A stretch of 14,029 nucleotides of DNA from Ruminococcus sp. UBA7013 (GCA_002449585.1 DJXD01000040.1:1-14029); one strand, 5' to 3'. Positions 1 through 7,994 are shown, numbered from the stretch's first letter. The notes: generated by a model from the sequence alone, not told the origin. Numbers and translations are program-made.

Positions 1-74
1 AAAACAGGAACAGGCATTGCACTCGTCAGCAATGTAACAGCAGATAATGCTGAAATTAATTTTTGTATTTTCAT
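1..74 (-). CDS. N-terminal fragment of a secreted protein (truncated by window edge)
   Basis: Reading leftward from the ATG at 74-72, the frame stays open to the window edge and gives MKIQKLISALSAVTLLTSAM followed by PVPV. This is a short basic start followed by a hydrophobic core, the pattern of a Sec signal peptide. A GGGGGA ribosome binding site lies at about 81-86, some 7 bases before the start. A TTGATT-N17-TATAAT promoter sits just upstream. The gene is divergent from the dockerin protein at 313, so it may also be an extracellular or cell-surface protein. Only 24 codons are visible, so the mature protein cannot be identified. Confidence 0.7.
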   Translation of the reverse strand, partial: MKIQKLISALSAVTLLTSAMPVPV

Positions 75-100
75 GAAAATTCCCCCATGATTTTTTATTT

Positions 101-129
101 ATTATAGCATATCTGATCCCGGAAATCAA
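101..129 (-). promoter_or_regulatory. Sigma-A promoter for the leftward secreted-protein gene
   Basis: On the minus strand, TTGATT (129-124) is followed after exactly 17 bases by TATAAT (106-101). The start codon at 74 lies about 20 bases beyond the expected transcription start, which leaves room for the GGGGGA ribosome binding site. The -35 box overlaps one of the AAATC-N4-GATTT inverted repeats, so it could be repressed from there. Confidence 0.65.
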
Positions 130-167
130 TGGATTTTTTGTGAATTATGTAAAAAATCAATTGATTT
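123..167. repeat. Pair of AAATC-N4-GATTT inverted repeats, possible operators
   Basis: Two inverted repeats of the form AAATC-N4-GATTT occur at 123-136 (spacer aatg) and 154-167 (spacer aatt). Their centres are 31 bases apart, about three helical turns, so both face the same side of the helix. The second is the core of an 18-base perfect palindrome at 152-169. They sit between the two divergent promoters and the first overlaps the -35 box of the leftward one. The region is very AT-rich, so chance is a real alternative. No regulator is encoded in the window. Confidence 0.35.
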
Positions 168-220
168 TTATTTTTTCCCAAAAAAATTAAATTTTTAAGA
201 TTTTTTTAAGAAAAGTTAGA

Positions 221-248
221 TATAATATAGACAGTTCCTGAAAAGGAA
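221..248 (+). promoter_or_regulatory. Probable promoter and 5' hairpin for the dockerin protein gene
   Basis: A perfect TATAAT lies at 221-226, and no good -35 box is visible at the right distance. Transcription would begin near 233. The leader would then start with a small hairpin, TTCCT-GAAA-AGGAA (235-248), with a GNRA-type tetraloop that could protect the 5' end of the mRNA. The leader is about 80 bases long. The ribosome binding site GGAG is at 300-303, nine bases before the ATG. Confidence 0.45.
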
Positions 249-312
249 ATACACAAAGCTCAAATCAAATTTACCTGTTTATAAAATCAATTCAAAAAAG
301 GAGAAATGCAAC

Positions 313-2439
313 ATGAAGAAACAAAAACGCTTTCGCCAAGGTTTTGCGGCTCTGCTGGCTGCCGGTACAATGTGCGCTGCGCTTCCGGTGCTTCCGTTTT
401 CTGCCTCCGCCGGCCTTTCTGGTGATGTAGATCTTGACGGATCTGTTTCTGTAACAGATATAGTCCTGCTTCAGAAATATCTGCTCGGAAAAGATACGCT
501 TTCTGAGGATGCTGCTGCAAATGCTGATGTAACAGGCGATAGCCGTGTTAATATTTATGATCTGGTGATTCTCAAAAAACAGATCATTCAAACACGCTCT
601 GAAAATCCGGATACACCTACAGAACCTTCTTCTGAATCTTCCGGAAATACCGTTGCTTCTATTGTTTATAATGCTGACAGCGTGACACTGTATAATGCAG
701 AAGGTACAGAAGTCGTTATTTCTGATGCTGAAAATGTTACCGCAGAAGGTGCTTATGTTACAATTACAAAAGCGGGTGAGTACGCTGTAAGCGGTTCTTC
801 TGAAAATGGTCAGCTCAAAGTCAGCACAGATAATACTGCTGAACCTACTGCCGCAGTCACACTTAGCTTTGAAGATTTGACATTGTCAAATGCAAGCGTT
901 GCCCCTGTTTATGTCGAAAATGTCGGCGATGCTGTCACAATTTCCGTCAAGAAGGGAACAACAAATACAATTTCTGACGGCTCTGCACATACTGATAGCT
1001 ATACAAATAGCTCCGGTGAAGTCAAGGAAATCAACTCCCCCATTTTCTCCCGTGATGATCTGAAAATCAAGGGCAAAGGAACGCTGATTGTAAACGGCAA
1101 CTATCAGGATGGTATTGTTTCTAAGAATGATCTGAAAATCTGGAATGGTACGATCCAGGTAACTGCCAAAGATGATGGCATCCGTGGTGGAAACTCTGTC
1201 AGAATCGGTGATCCTTCTGATCTTATTGCAAATGGCGGTACTGGTGATTATTCTAATCTTAATATCACCGTCAAGACAGAAGCCGGTGACGGTATCAAAG
1301 CAACAGAAACAGAAGCCGAAAAAGGATTTGTTACAATCAATGGCGGTACAGTTAATATTAATTCCTATGCCGATGGCATTCAGGCAGAACAGACTTTCAC
1401 CATGAATGGCGGTGATGTGACAATTTACACATATCAGGGCAGTGATTACACAGCTTCCGGTTCTTCTTCCTCCGGCTCTACAGATCCATGGAGCGGCGGC
1501 TGGGGCGGCATGGGCGGTATGCAAGACGGAAATTCCAATAAAACGGATATTTCTGCCAAAGGTATCAAGTCCATTGGTCTCTATGACACAGCAGGAACAA
1601 CATGGCAGTCTGAAGGCAATCTCATCATCAATGGCGGTACACTGACAATTGATTCTTCTGATGATGCTTTGCATTGCGGCGGAGATATGAGCATTACTGG
1701 CGGTATTCTTACACTTTCCTCTGCGGATGATGGTGCACATTCTGATCATACTCTGAATATCGGAACAGCAAATGCCGGAACATTTGATGATGTACAGATT
1801 TATATCCCTAAATGCTATGAAGGCATTGAAGGCGTAACGATCAACCAGAACAGCGGTTCAGTTTATATTATCTCTGGTGATGATGGATATAATGCTGCTG
1901 GCGGCAATGATAATTCCGGCTCTGGTAATACAAATCCATGGGGACAGGGCGGCATGAGCAGTTCCACAGGTACAATGAATCTGAACGGTGGTCTTGTTGT
2001 TGTAAACTCTGCAAATGGAGATCATGATGCATTTGACTCCAATGGAGACCTCAATATCAATGGCGGTTATTACTGCGCAAATGGTCAAGAACCGCTTGAC
2101 TGTGGCGACGGCGGCTATTCTATTAATTATAATGGCGGCAGTGTGATCACCATGACAGCAGGTAACACCAGCCTGAACAGCAGATATAGCTTTGTAGATA
2201 ACAGCGGAAATGTGATTGTATCTTTCGTATCTGCAAGCGCAAGCGCAGGACAGAACTGCACAAACTGCACAGCACAGTCCGGCGGCACGGTTTCCGGTGG
2301 TACAACTGTGATGGAACAGGCAGGAGATAAGGCAGTTACTGTAGGCGGCACACTTTCCGGCGGCACGCAGATCACTGCCGGAGCTAGTGAAGGCGGTAGT
2401 CAGCCAGGAGGTCCAGGAGGCCCCGGCGGCGGCAGATAA
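313..2439 (+). CDS. Secreted dockerin protein with Cthe_2159-like beta-helical carbohydrate-binding domain
   Basis: This is a 708-residue exported protein. Residues 1-33 form a Sec signal peptide ending in SASAG. A type I dockerin follows at about 36-92, with two calcium loops. The first has D38, D40, D42 and D49 and the second has D72, D76 and D83; each is followed by a helix containing a leucine/lysine pattern. A Ser/Thr/Pro/Glu linker (about 94-112) leads into a long repetitive region rich in NGG-T-V-x-I and DDG/DDA turns. This pattern fits the parallel beta-helix family related to Clostridium thermocellum Cthe_2159, which binds cellulose and polygalacturonate. Two Gly/Ser/Trp-rich inserts (about 379-410 and 531-556, with DPWSGGWGG and NPWGQGG) interrupt the repeats, and the tail is Gly/Pro-rich. 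The dockerin would attach the protein to a cohesin-bearing scaffoldin on or outside the cell. The N-terminal dockerin position is less common than a C-terminal one. I see no catalytic glycosidase domain. Confidence 0.88.
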   Translation: MKKQKRFRQGFAALLAAGTMCAALPVLPFSASAGLSGDVDLDGSVSVTDIVLLQKYLLGKDTLSEDAAANADVTGDSRVNIYDLVILKKQIIQTRSENPDTPTEPSSESSGNTVASIVYNADSVTLYNAEGTEVVISDAENVTAEGAYVTITKAGEYAVSGSSENGQLKVSTDNTAEPTAAVTLSFEDLTLSNASVAPVYVENVGDAVTISVKKGTTNTISDGSAHTDSYTNSSGEVKEINSPIFSRDDLKIKGKGTLIVNGNYQDGIVSKNDLKIWNGTIQVTAKDDGIRGGNSVRIGDPSDLIANGGTGDYSNLNITVKTEAGDGIKATETEAEKGFVTINGGTVNINSYADGIQAEQTFTMNGGDVTIYTYQGSDYTASGSSSSGSTDPWSGGWGGMGGMQDGNSNKTDISAKGIKSIGLYDTAGTTWQSEGNLIINGGTLTIDSSDDALHCGGDMSITGGILTLSSADDGAHSDHTLNIGTANAGTFDDVQIYIPKCYEGIEGVTINQNSGSVYIISGDDGYNAAGGNDNSGSGNTNPWGQGGMSSSTGTMNLNGGLVVVNSANGDHDAFDSNGDLNINGGYYCANGQEPLDCGDGGYSINYNGGSVITMTAGNTSLNSRYSFVDNSGNVIVSFVSASASAGQNCTNCTAQSGGTVSGGTTVMEQAGDKAVTVGGTLSGGTQITAGASEGGSQPGGPGGPGGGR

Positions 2440-2476
2440 TCAAATTTCTGAATGATTAATTCCTTTTATTAGATAA

Positions 2477-2510
2477 AAAACAGCGGCTTGCTTCGGCTTG
2501 CCGCTGTTTT
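2477..2510. terminator. Rho-independent terminator, probably bidirectional
   Basis: CAGCGGC (2481-2487) pairs with GCCGCTG (2500-2506). A run of A precedes the stem and TTTT follows it, so it can work in either direction. It lies about 40 bases after the stop codon of the dockerin gene and closes that transcript. Confidence 0.8.
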
Positions 2511-2522
2511 CTATGTTTCCTG

Positions 2523-2551
2523 AAAAAACAGCAGTCGGGAAAACTGCTGTT
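2523..2551 (-). terminator. Rho-independent terminator of the dgt-dnaG-rpoD operon
   Basis: On the minus strand a perfect 9-bp stem, AACAGCAGT/ACTGCTGTT (2551-2543 with 2535-2527), has a 7-base loop and is followed by a run of T. It begins 11 bases after the rpoD stop codon, so it ends the leftward operon. It is tail-to-tail with the neighbouring terminator. Confidence 0.9.
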
Positions 2552-2561
2552 CTGCTTCTTG

Positions 2562-3662
2562 TTAATCCAGAAAATCTTTCACTTTCTTGCTTCTGCTGGG
2601 ATGGCGGAGCTTACGGAGTGCTTTTGCTTCAATCTGCCGGATACGTTCACGGGTCACTTTAAACTGTTCTCCGACTTCTTCCAATGTACGGGAACGGCCA
2701 TCAATCAGGCCAAAGCGCAGACGGAGTACATTTGCCTCCCGTTCTGTCAGTGTAGAGAGTACTTCATCCAGCTGTTCCTTGAGGAGGGTATGTGATGCCG
2801 CATCTGCGGGGGCAGGTGCATCATCATCCGGAATGAAATCGCCAAGATGGGAATCTTCTTCTTCTCCGATCGGCGTTTCCAGTGATACCGGATCTTGTGC
2901 AATTCTCATAATTTCCCGTACACGTTCTACAGGCAGCTCCAGACGTTCGGCAATTTCTTCCGGTGTCGGATCATGACCGTTTTCATGTAGCAGCTGACTG
3001 GAAACTTTTTTGACTTTGGTAATTGTCTCCACCATATGCACAGGAATGCGAATTGTTCGAGCCTGATCTGCAATTGCTCTTGTAATCGCTTGACGAATCC
3101 ACCAAGTGGCATAAGTAGAAAATTTAAAGCCTTTATTATAATCAAATTTTTCTACTGCTTTGATCAGTCCAAGATTGCCTTCCTGAATTAGATCCAGAAA
3201 TTGCATTCCACGACCGACATATTTTTTGGCAATGCTGACAACAAGACGGAGATTTGCTTCAGAAAGTCTCTGTTTGGCACGTTTGGCTTCCAGTGGTGTG
3301 CCTTCTGCCATCATGCGGGCAAGCTTAATTTCTTCATCACTGGTCAGAAGCGGAACACGGCCGATTTCTTTGAGGTAAATCTTCACGGGATCATCCACAG
3401 CAAGCCCTTCTGTAGAAAGCGCAGAATCAAGATCTTCATCCGGATTATCTGTATAATCAAAATTTGTCAGATCCAGATTATCATCAATAATGCTATTGTC
3501 AATGATTTCAATATTATGCTGTTCGCAGCTGTCATAGAAGGAATTCAGCTGATCAGCATCAAAATCCATTTCTTCCAGAGCATCAGAAATTTGCTTGGTA
3601 GTGAGTTTGCCTGTTGCTTTGCCTCGCTCCAGCAGAGCTTCAATTGTTGATTTCTTGTCCAT
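2562..3662 (-). CDS. rpoD: RNA polymerase primary sigma factor RpoD/SigA
   Basis: This is the housekeeping sigma factor (366 residues), which directs RNA polymerase to TTGACA/TATAAT promoters. A short region 1.1-like N-terminus (about 1-70) precedes region 1.2 (about 88-120, DPVKIYLKEIGRVPLL). Region 2 spans about 135-205 and includes the core-binding DLIQEGNLGLIKAVEKFDY segment and the -10 recognition helix with TYATWWIRQAI. Region 3 is at about 213-290. Region 4 is at about 298-366, with the helix-turn-helix TLEEVGEQFKVTRERIRQIE. All hallmark motifs are intact. The length matches SigA of Firmicutes, which lacks the large insert of the E. coli protein. The ribosome binding site AAGGAGG overlaps the stop codon of dnaG 12 bases upstream, so the two genes are probably translationally linked. 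Confidence 0.97.
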   Translation of the reverse strand: MDKKSTIEALLERGKATGKLTTKQISDALEEMDFDADQLNSFYDSCEQHNIEIIDNSIIDDNLDLTNFDYTDNPDEDLDSALSTEGLAVDDPVKIYLKEIGRVPLLTSDEEIKLARMMAEGTPLEAKRAKQRLSEANLRLVVSIAKKYVGRGMQFLDLIQEGNLGLIKAVEKFDYNKGFKFSTYATWWIRQAITRAIADQARTIRIPVHMVETITKVKKVSSQLLHENGHDPTPEEIAERLELPVERVREIMRIAQDPVSLETPIGEEEDSHLGDFIPDDDAPAPADAASHTLLKEQLDEVLSTLTEREANVLRLRFGLIDGRSRTLEEVGEQFKVTRERIRQIEAKALRKLRHPSRSKKVKDFLD

Positions 3663-3674
3663 GAGAAGTCCTCC

Positions 3675-5429
3675 TTAAGATTTTAAGTGAATTACACTTT
3701 TTTTTTGTTTATCTGCGAACGCCTTCCGAAGGCTGTCGTCCGCTTGTTTCTGTTCCGGCTGATTTCTGATTTCATGCAGATTTTGAATGCATTCCTCTGC
3801 TGCGGCATCTTCTAAAGCAATATTCCGGAATTGATACAGAATTCCTGTGATATAGCCCATTTCTTCCGGAGTCAGAAAACTGCCCAGCAGAGAAAGATGA
3901 AATTTTGCTGTTTCCGGGATGATGTGAATCAGCAGGCTGTATAATTTTTGATGAAATTCTGTAATAAAATCTTCCGGAAGAATCCGTTTCATAAGGGAAG
4001 TACAAGTTTCCGGCCGCCGCATCAGATAGGCTAGTAACAGCCGCTCTGATTCATTCGCTTTCGGCTGACGAACTGCGGAAGGATTTACCGGATCAGCCTG
4101 ATAAAAATCAGCTGCAATCATACGAAATTCCGTCCGGATCTGAGTCCGGTTCTGCTTTTGTTTAAAATTTTCTGTCTGGCGGCTAAGTACTTCCGGACGA
4201 ATATCCAGCTCATGGCTCAATATACGAATCAGATCCTCACGCCTGTGCAGATTAGAAATATCCGCCAGAATTGGCACACATCGGCGAAGAAAAGCCGTTC
4301 TTCCTGTCTCAGAAGTCAGATCCAAACCATTCCGACAGCGATTCAGCCGGAAACTAGTGGCATCTTCTGCCTGTTCCATCAGCTGGCGGAAATGATATGC
4401 GCTGAATTTTTGAATAAATTCATCCGGATCTTTTGCTCCTGTCATATGCAGAACCCTTGCCGGAAGCCCTGCCGCCTGAAATTGATGCAATGCCTTCAAT
4501 GTAGCATTCTGCCCGGCGGTATCACTGTCATAAGCAATGATTACTTCAGATGCATATTGTTTCAGAAGTCTGGCCTGTTCAGATGTGATGGCTGTTCCCA
4601 ATGTTGCAACCGTGTTTTCAAATCCTGCCTGATGCAGAGCAATGACATCCATGTAACCCTCTGCCAGAATCATTGCAGAGGGAGCGGCTTTCCTCGCAAA
4701 ATGCAGGGAAAATAGCTGACTGCCCTTGTCAAATACAGGAGTATCCCCTGTATTAAGATATTTTGGCTTACTATCATCCAGCACACGCCCTCCGAATCCG
4801 GTTACATTGCCATCAAGGCCAACAATGGGAAATATGACACGATTCCGGAAATTATCATAAACATGGCCTTTTTCGTTTTTGCGGCAGATATTAGCAAGAA
4901 GCAGATCTTGTTCAGAATAGCCCTTACTGAGCAGATAATCTTTCAGCATATGCCAGTTATCCGGCGCAAATCCAAGCCCATATTTCCGCACAGTCTGTGG
5001 AAAAAGCTTTCTTCCTGCCAGATATTTTAGCCCTCGCCGATCACTGCCTCTTAATAAACAATGATAATAAAAATTAGCTGCATCACGATTGATAGCAAAA
5101 CAATGTTCCCGTGCCTGGCGTATATGATTCACATCCATTTCTTGAGGAACTGTCATGCCGCACCGTTCCGCAAGAATGCTGACGGCTTCCGGATAAGAAC
5201 AGTTCTGTGTCAACATCACAAATGTGAAGGCATCACCGCCCTTATGGCATACTGGACAATAAAAACTGTCATTTTCAATCTGACAGGTATAATAACGATC
5301 TGCATGAAACGGACAGCAACAAGAATAAAATCTATCATGTGCTTTCAGCTGGGTACAGGACTGAAATAATATTGTCAGTGGATTCTGTTCCAAAAGACGG
5401 AATAAGAATGCTTCCGGCAGTTTTTTCAT
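3675..5429 (-). CDS. dnaG: DNA primase DnaG, catalytic copy with atypical zinc domain
   Basis: Primase makes RNA primers for lagging-strand synthesis together with the DnaB/DnaC helicase. The protein has 584 residues from the ATG at 5429, which follows AGGGTG and lies 5 bases after the stop of the upstream paralogue; an open frame extends further upstream but only through that paralogue. The catalytic centre looks intact: GFGGR (211-215), the basic KPKYLN segment (221-226), the Toprim glutamate in AEGYMD (E257, D261), DSD (301-303) and KDPDEF (333-338). The C-terminus retains a helicase-interaction-like region (about 460-584), including the last helical hairpin. The N-terminal zinc domain keeps its ligands (C39, H42, C58, C61) but departs from the family. 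The usual EKTPSF is DRYYTC, the usual FGC is PVC, and the preceding DIV helix is altered. This is probably the polymerising subunit of a two-gene primase. Confidence 0.93.
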   Translation of the reverse strand: MKKLPEAFLFRLLEQNPLTILFQSCTQLKAHDRFYSCCCPFHADRYYTCQIENDSFYCPVCHKGGDAFTFVMLTQNCSYPEAVSILAERCGMTVPQEMDVNHIRQAREHCFAINRDAANFYYHCLLRGSDRRGLKYLAGRKLFPQTVRKYGLGFAPDNWHMLKDYLLSKGYSEQDLLLANICRKNEKGHVYDNFRNRVIFPIVGLDGNVTGFGGRVLDDSKPKYLNTGDTPVFDKGSQLFSLHFARKAAPSAMILAEGYMDVIALHQAGFENTVATLGTAITSEQARLLKQYASEVIIAYDSDTAGQNATLKALHQFQAAGLPARVLHMTGAKDPDEFIQKFSAYHFRQLMEQAEDATSFRLNRCRNGLDLTSETGRTAFLRRCVPILADISNLHRREDLIRILSHELDIRPEVLSRQTENFKQKQNRTQIRTEFRMIAADFYQADPVNPSAVRQPKANESERLLLAYLMRRPETCTSLMKRILPEDFITEFHQKLYSLLIHIIPETAKFHLSLLGSFLTPEEMGYITGILYQFRNIALEDAAAEECIQNLHEIRNQPEQKQADDSLRKAFADKQKKSVIHLKS

Positions 5430-5434
5430 GATGA

Positions 5435-6994
5435 TCACCCTGTCAGCAAATTGATGGCGTTCCGGAAATCTTGATATGAAATTTCCAGATTCTGATATAT
5501 TTCCCGGAGCTGTACTGCTCTGTCCTGTTCTTCCTGTTCGAGATCCCTTCCGGAACAAAGTGCTCGATACAGCTGTGCATCTTCCGGAAGATCAAAATGC
5601 TTTCCAGAAAGGTGAGATGCCTCCGAAATCGCTTCCGGGTGGCGCATCAGATAGATCAAAATTTTTTCTCTGTATGGCTGTTTGTTTAATACAGGCTGTT
5701 GCAATTCGACACTTGTAAGCGAACGTGAACCAGAATTGACAGGCTGTTTTTCATGACGCAGCTTTCCAACATGAGATTGCAGAATTTCTGGAGCAATGCC
5801 AAGCTCTCTGGCGGTATTTGTCAGATAAATTTCACGTTCCAGCGGATCATGAATTTCCACAAGTACCTGCACAATTCGCTGAATGACATTTCCCGGATTA
5901 GAATCCTGATCAGCAGCCTTCTGTAATGCTATCCGCCGGGCATCTCCTGCCTGATCCAGAAGATGGCGGAATGCTTCCGCACCAATTTTTTGTATCAATT
6001 CTCCTGAACTGTGTGCATCCCCGATCTGTATGATTCTGGGTGAAAGATCAGCATTACTTAATACATTCAGCATTTGTGGGGAAATAATCTGTAAATCACT
6101 GCTGATCAGGATGATTTCTGAACAATATTGCTTGATAAGCTTGATTTGTCCTGATGTAAGAAATTTCCCCGGAGTAGCAATGACATTCTGAATTCCTGCC
6201 TGCCAAAGAAGAACGGCATTAAGCGGATCTTCCGCAAGAATGAAATTTTTCATGGAAGATTTTTCTGCCATGGACAGAGAAAATAAAATTCTGTCCTGAT
6301 TAGGAGAAGCAGAAGCAAGCCGGCCAGAAGGCTGATAAATTTCAAGACCTGAAAACCCGGCCACATTTCCACGCAGATCAATGACAGGAAATATAAGTCT
6401 GTTCCGGAAAGTATCATAGACACTATTGTGATTTTTCTGACAGACACCAGAAAACAAGAGTTCCTGTTCTGAAAAGCCTTTCTGTTTCAGAGCATCCCGG
6501 AGAGAATGCCATTCATCCGGCGCAAAACCAAGGCCAAATTTTTTGACCGTCTGCGGCCGGATCTGCTGAGCAGCCAGAAACTGCAACCCTTCTTTTCGTG
6601 TACCTCGCAAAAGATTTTGATAATAAAAATTTGCCGTCTCTCTGTTGATTTCATAGCATTTATCACGAGAAACAGAAATTCTCTGTTCTCCGGGATTAGA
6701 TGCCGGAACAGTCATGCCGCATCTGTCAGCAAGAGCTTTGACAGCTTCCATATAAGAAAGATGTTCCACTTTCATTAAAAGTGTAATCACATCACCACCC
6801 TCATGACAGCCAAAACAGTAAAAGCTTGCACTATCCGGATAAATCGTGCAGGATGGCGTTTTTTCTGCATGAAGCGGACAACAGCAGACATAAATCCGGC
6901 CACGCTTTTTTAAATCCGCATACATACGGAATACTTCAACAATATCATTTGTAGCTTTCAGCCGGGAAATAAATTCTTCCGGCAATTTTGCCAT
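5435..6994 (-). CDS. DnaG paralogue with intact zinc domain and degenerate Toprim active site
   Basis: This 519-residue primase-like protein comes from a tandem duplication and aligns with the next gene over most of its length; for example both share INR-x-x-ANFYY, LGFAPD-x-WH, and FRNR-x-IFP. The zinc domain is textbook: DIVEVF, LKKRGR, C39-x-x-H42, AEKTPS, C60-F-G-C63 and HEGGD. The polymerase core is not. GFGGR has become GFSGLE and the KYLN-x-x-x-TP segment is lost. AEGYMD has become AEDPLN (E255 kept, Asp lost). The DSD-TAG metal site reads SSD-LQI, and DPDEF reads SSGEL. It also stops where the final helicase-binding hairpin would begin. It is therefore unlikely to polymerise primers but may still bind template DNA or the partner primase through its zinc domain. 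The start is supported by AGGTGGGG five bases upstream; the gene lies 16 bases after dgt. The frame is open throughout with no frameshift, which argues for selection rather than decay. Confidence 0.88.
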   Translation of the reverse strand: MAKLPEEFISRLKATNDIVEVFRMYADLKKRGRIYVCCCPLHAEKTPSCTIYPDSASFYCFGCHEGGDVITLLMKVEHLSYMEAVKALADRCGMTVPASNPGEQRISVSRDKCYEINRETANFYYQNLLRGTRKEGLQFLAAQQIRPQTVKKFGLGFAPDEWHSLRDALKQKGFSEQELLFSGVCQKNHNSVYDTFRNRLIFPVIDLRGNVAGFSGLEIYQPSGRLASASPNQDRILFSLSMAEKSSMKNFILAEDPLNAVLLWQAGIQNVIATPGKFLTSGQIKLIKQYCSEIILISSDLQIISPQMLNVLSNADLSPRIIQIGDAHSSGELIQKIGAEAFRHLLDQAGDARRIALQKAADQDSNPGNVIQRIVQVLVEIHDPLEREIYLTNTARELGIAPEILQSHVGKLRHEKQPVNSGSRSLTSVELQQPVLNKQPYREKILIYLMRHPEAISEASHLSGKHFDLPEDAQLYRALCSGRDLEQEEQDRAVQLREIYQNLEISYQDFRNAINLLTG

Positions 6995-7010
6995 ACAACC
7001 CCACCTGCCT

Positions 7011-7994
7011 TTAATGCCAGAATTCCGGAATGAACAGTGAAGAATATAAATTTACAGCATAGCTGTCACTCATGCCGGAAATGTAATCACAGACACCTCT
7101 GTCAAGATCTGTCTGTTCTGCAATCTGCCGGTATTGTTCCGGCAGCTGTTCCGGATGCTTCCGGAAATGCTGATATAATAATTCCAGTAATTTCTCCGCT
7201 TTCTTTTCCTCTTTCTTGGCTTCTGGATGAAAATATACATTCTGATACATGAAATCATGTAGTTCATCAAAAACCGCTTGCACCTCCGCATTCATGCCGA
7301 TCTGTTCCGCCCCATGTGTGACCATTGCAGAAACTAATGACGTAATCCGTTCGGATTTCGTCTGTCCTAGTGCCTGAATCACATGTGAGGGTAGATCTTG
7401 TGGCCGGAGTATGCCTGCACGGAATGCATCTTCAATATCATGATTGATATAGGCAATTCTATCCGCAAAACGAACAATATTTCCTTCCCGTGTCGCCGCA
7501 ATGCGATTTGTATGACACAGTATTCCATCCCGGACGGCAAATGTCAGATTTAAACATTCTAGCTGATCTGCCACACGGACACTTTGTTCATAATGCCGAT
7601 ACCCATGCGGACAGATCTGATTTAACACAGCTTCTCCAGCATGTCCGAATGGTGCATGTCCAATATCATGCCCTAATGCAATCGCTTCTGTTAAATCTTC
7701 ATTCAGGAATAATGCTCTTGCTATCGTTCTGGCGATCTGAGAAACTTCCAGCGTATGGGTCAGCCGAGTTCGATAATGATCACCAATAGGCGAAAGAAAT
7801 ACTTGTGTTTTATGTTTCAGTCGTCGAAAAGCCTGACTATGCAGAATCCTGTCACGATCCCTTTGAAATTCTGTTCGATAAGGGCAGGGCGTTTCTGGTT
7901 TCAGACGGAGAACCGCTCCGCAATCTGTGCTTTTACATGCTTGTGGCGCAAGAAACTGCCGTTCATGGGCTTCCAGCTGTTCACGAATCGTCAA
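7011..7994 (-). CDS. dgt: Deoxyguanosinetriphosphate triphosphohydrolase-like HD-domain protein
   Basis: This family hydrolyses dNTPs to the deoxynucleoside plus triphosphate, which affects dNTP pools in the cytoplasm. The protein has 327 residues, within the range of the short bacterial dGTPase-like group. The HD metal-site motifs are clear: the RTRLTHTLEV segment with H80, the HD pair H109-D110 in LGHDIGHAPFGHAGE, and D178 in FADRIAYINHD. The N-terminal RDRDRILHSQAFRRLKHKTQV segment is also typical of the family. The start is a TTG at 7994 with a GGGGG ribosome binding site 8 bases upstream; no ATG fits better. It is the first gene of the tightly packed dgt-dnaG-dnaG-rpoD group and lies 73 bases after yigZ. 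No clear consensus promoter is visible in that gap, apart from a TATTAT without a good -35. Confidence 0.93.
   Translation of the reverse strand: MTIREQLEAHERQFLAPQACKSTDCGAVLRLKPETPCPYRTEFQRDRDRILHSQAFRRLKHKTQVFLSPIGDHYRTRLTHTLEVSQIARTIARALFLNEDLTEAIALGHDIGHAPFGHAGEAVLNQICPHGYRHYEQSVRVADQLECLNLTFAVRDGILCHTNRIAATREGNIVRFADRIAYINHDIEDAFRAGILRPQDLPSHVIQALGQTKSERITSLVSAMVTHGAEQIGMNAEVQAVFDELHDFMYQNVYFHPEAKKEEKKAEKLLELLYQHFRKHPEQLPEQYRQIAEQTDLDRGVCDYISGMSDSYAVNLYSSLFIPEFWH

Noticed and set aside
886..1749. 287-codon leftward open frame inside the dockerin gene
   Set aside because: It lies antisense to a clearly coding frame with regular beta-helix repeats. Its translation is Cys/Ile-rich low-complexity sequence with no domain, as expected from the complement of a Gly/Asp/Thr-rich gene.
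3201..3650. 149-codon rightward open frame opposite rpoD
   Set aside because: It is fully antisense to rpoD, whose motifs are intact throughout. No ribosome binding site or recognisable domain.
4158..4715. 185-codon rightward open frame opposite dnaG
   Set aside because: It is antisense to the primase core; Cys/Gln-rich translation with no family features.
5430..5558. 43-codon N-terminal extension of dnaG
   Set aside because: The extension runs through the end of the upstream paralogue in another frame and does not resemble primase. The normal primase start (MKKLPEAF) is at 5429 with a ribosome binding site.
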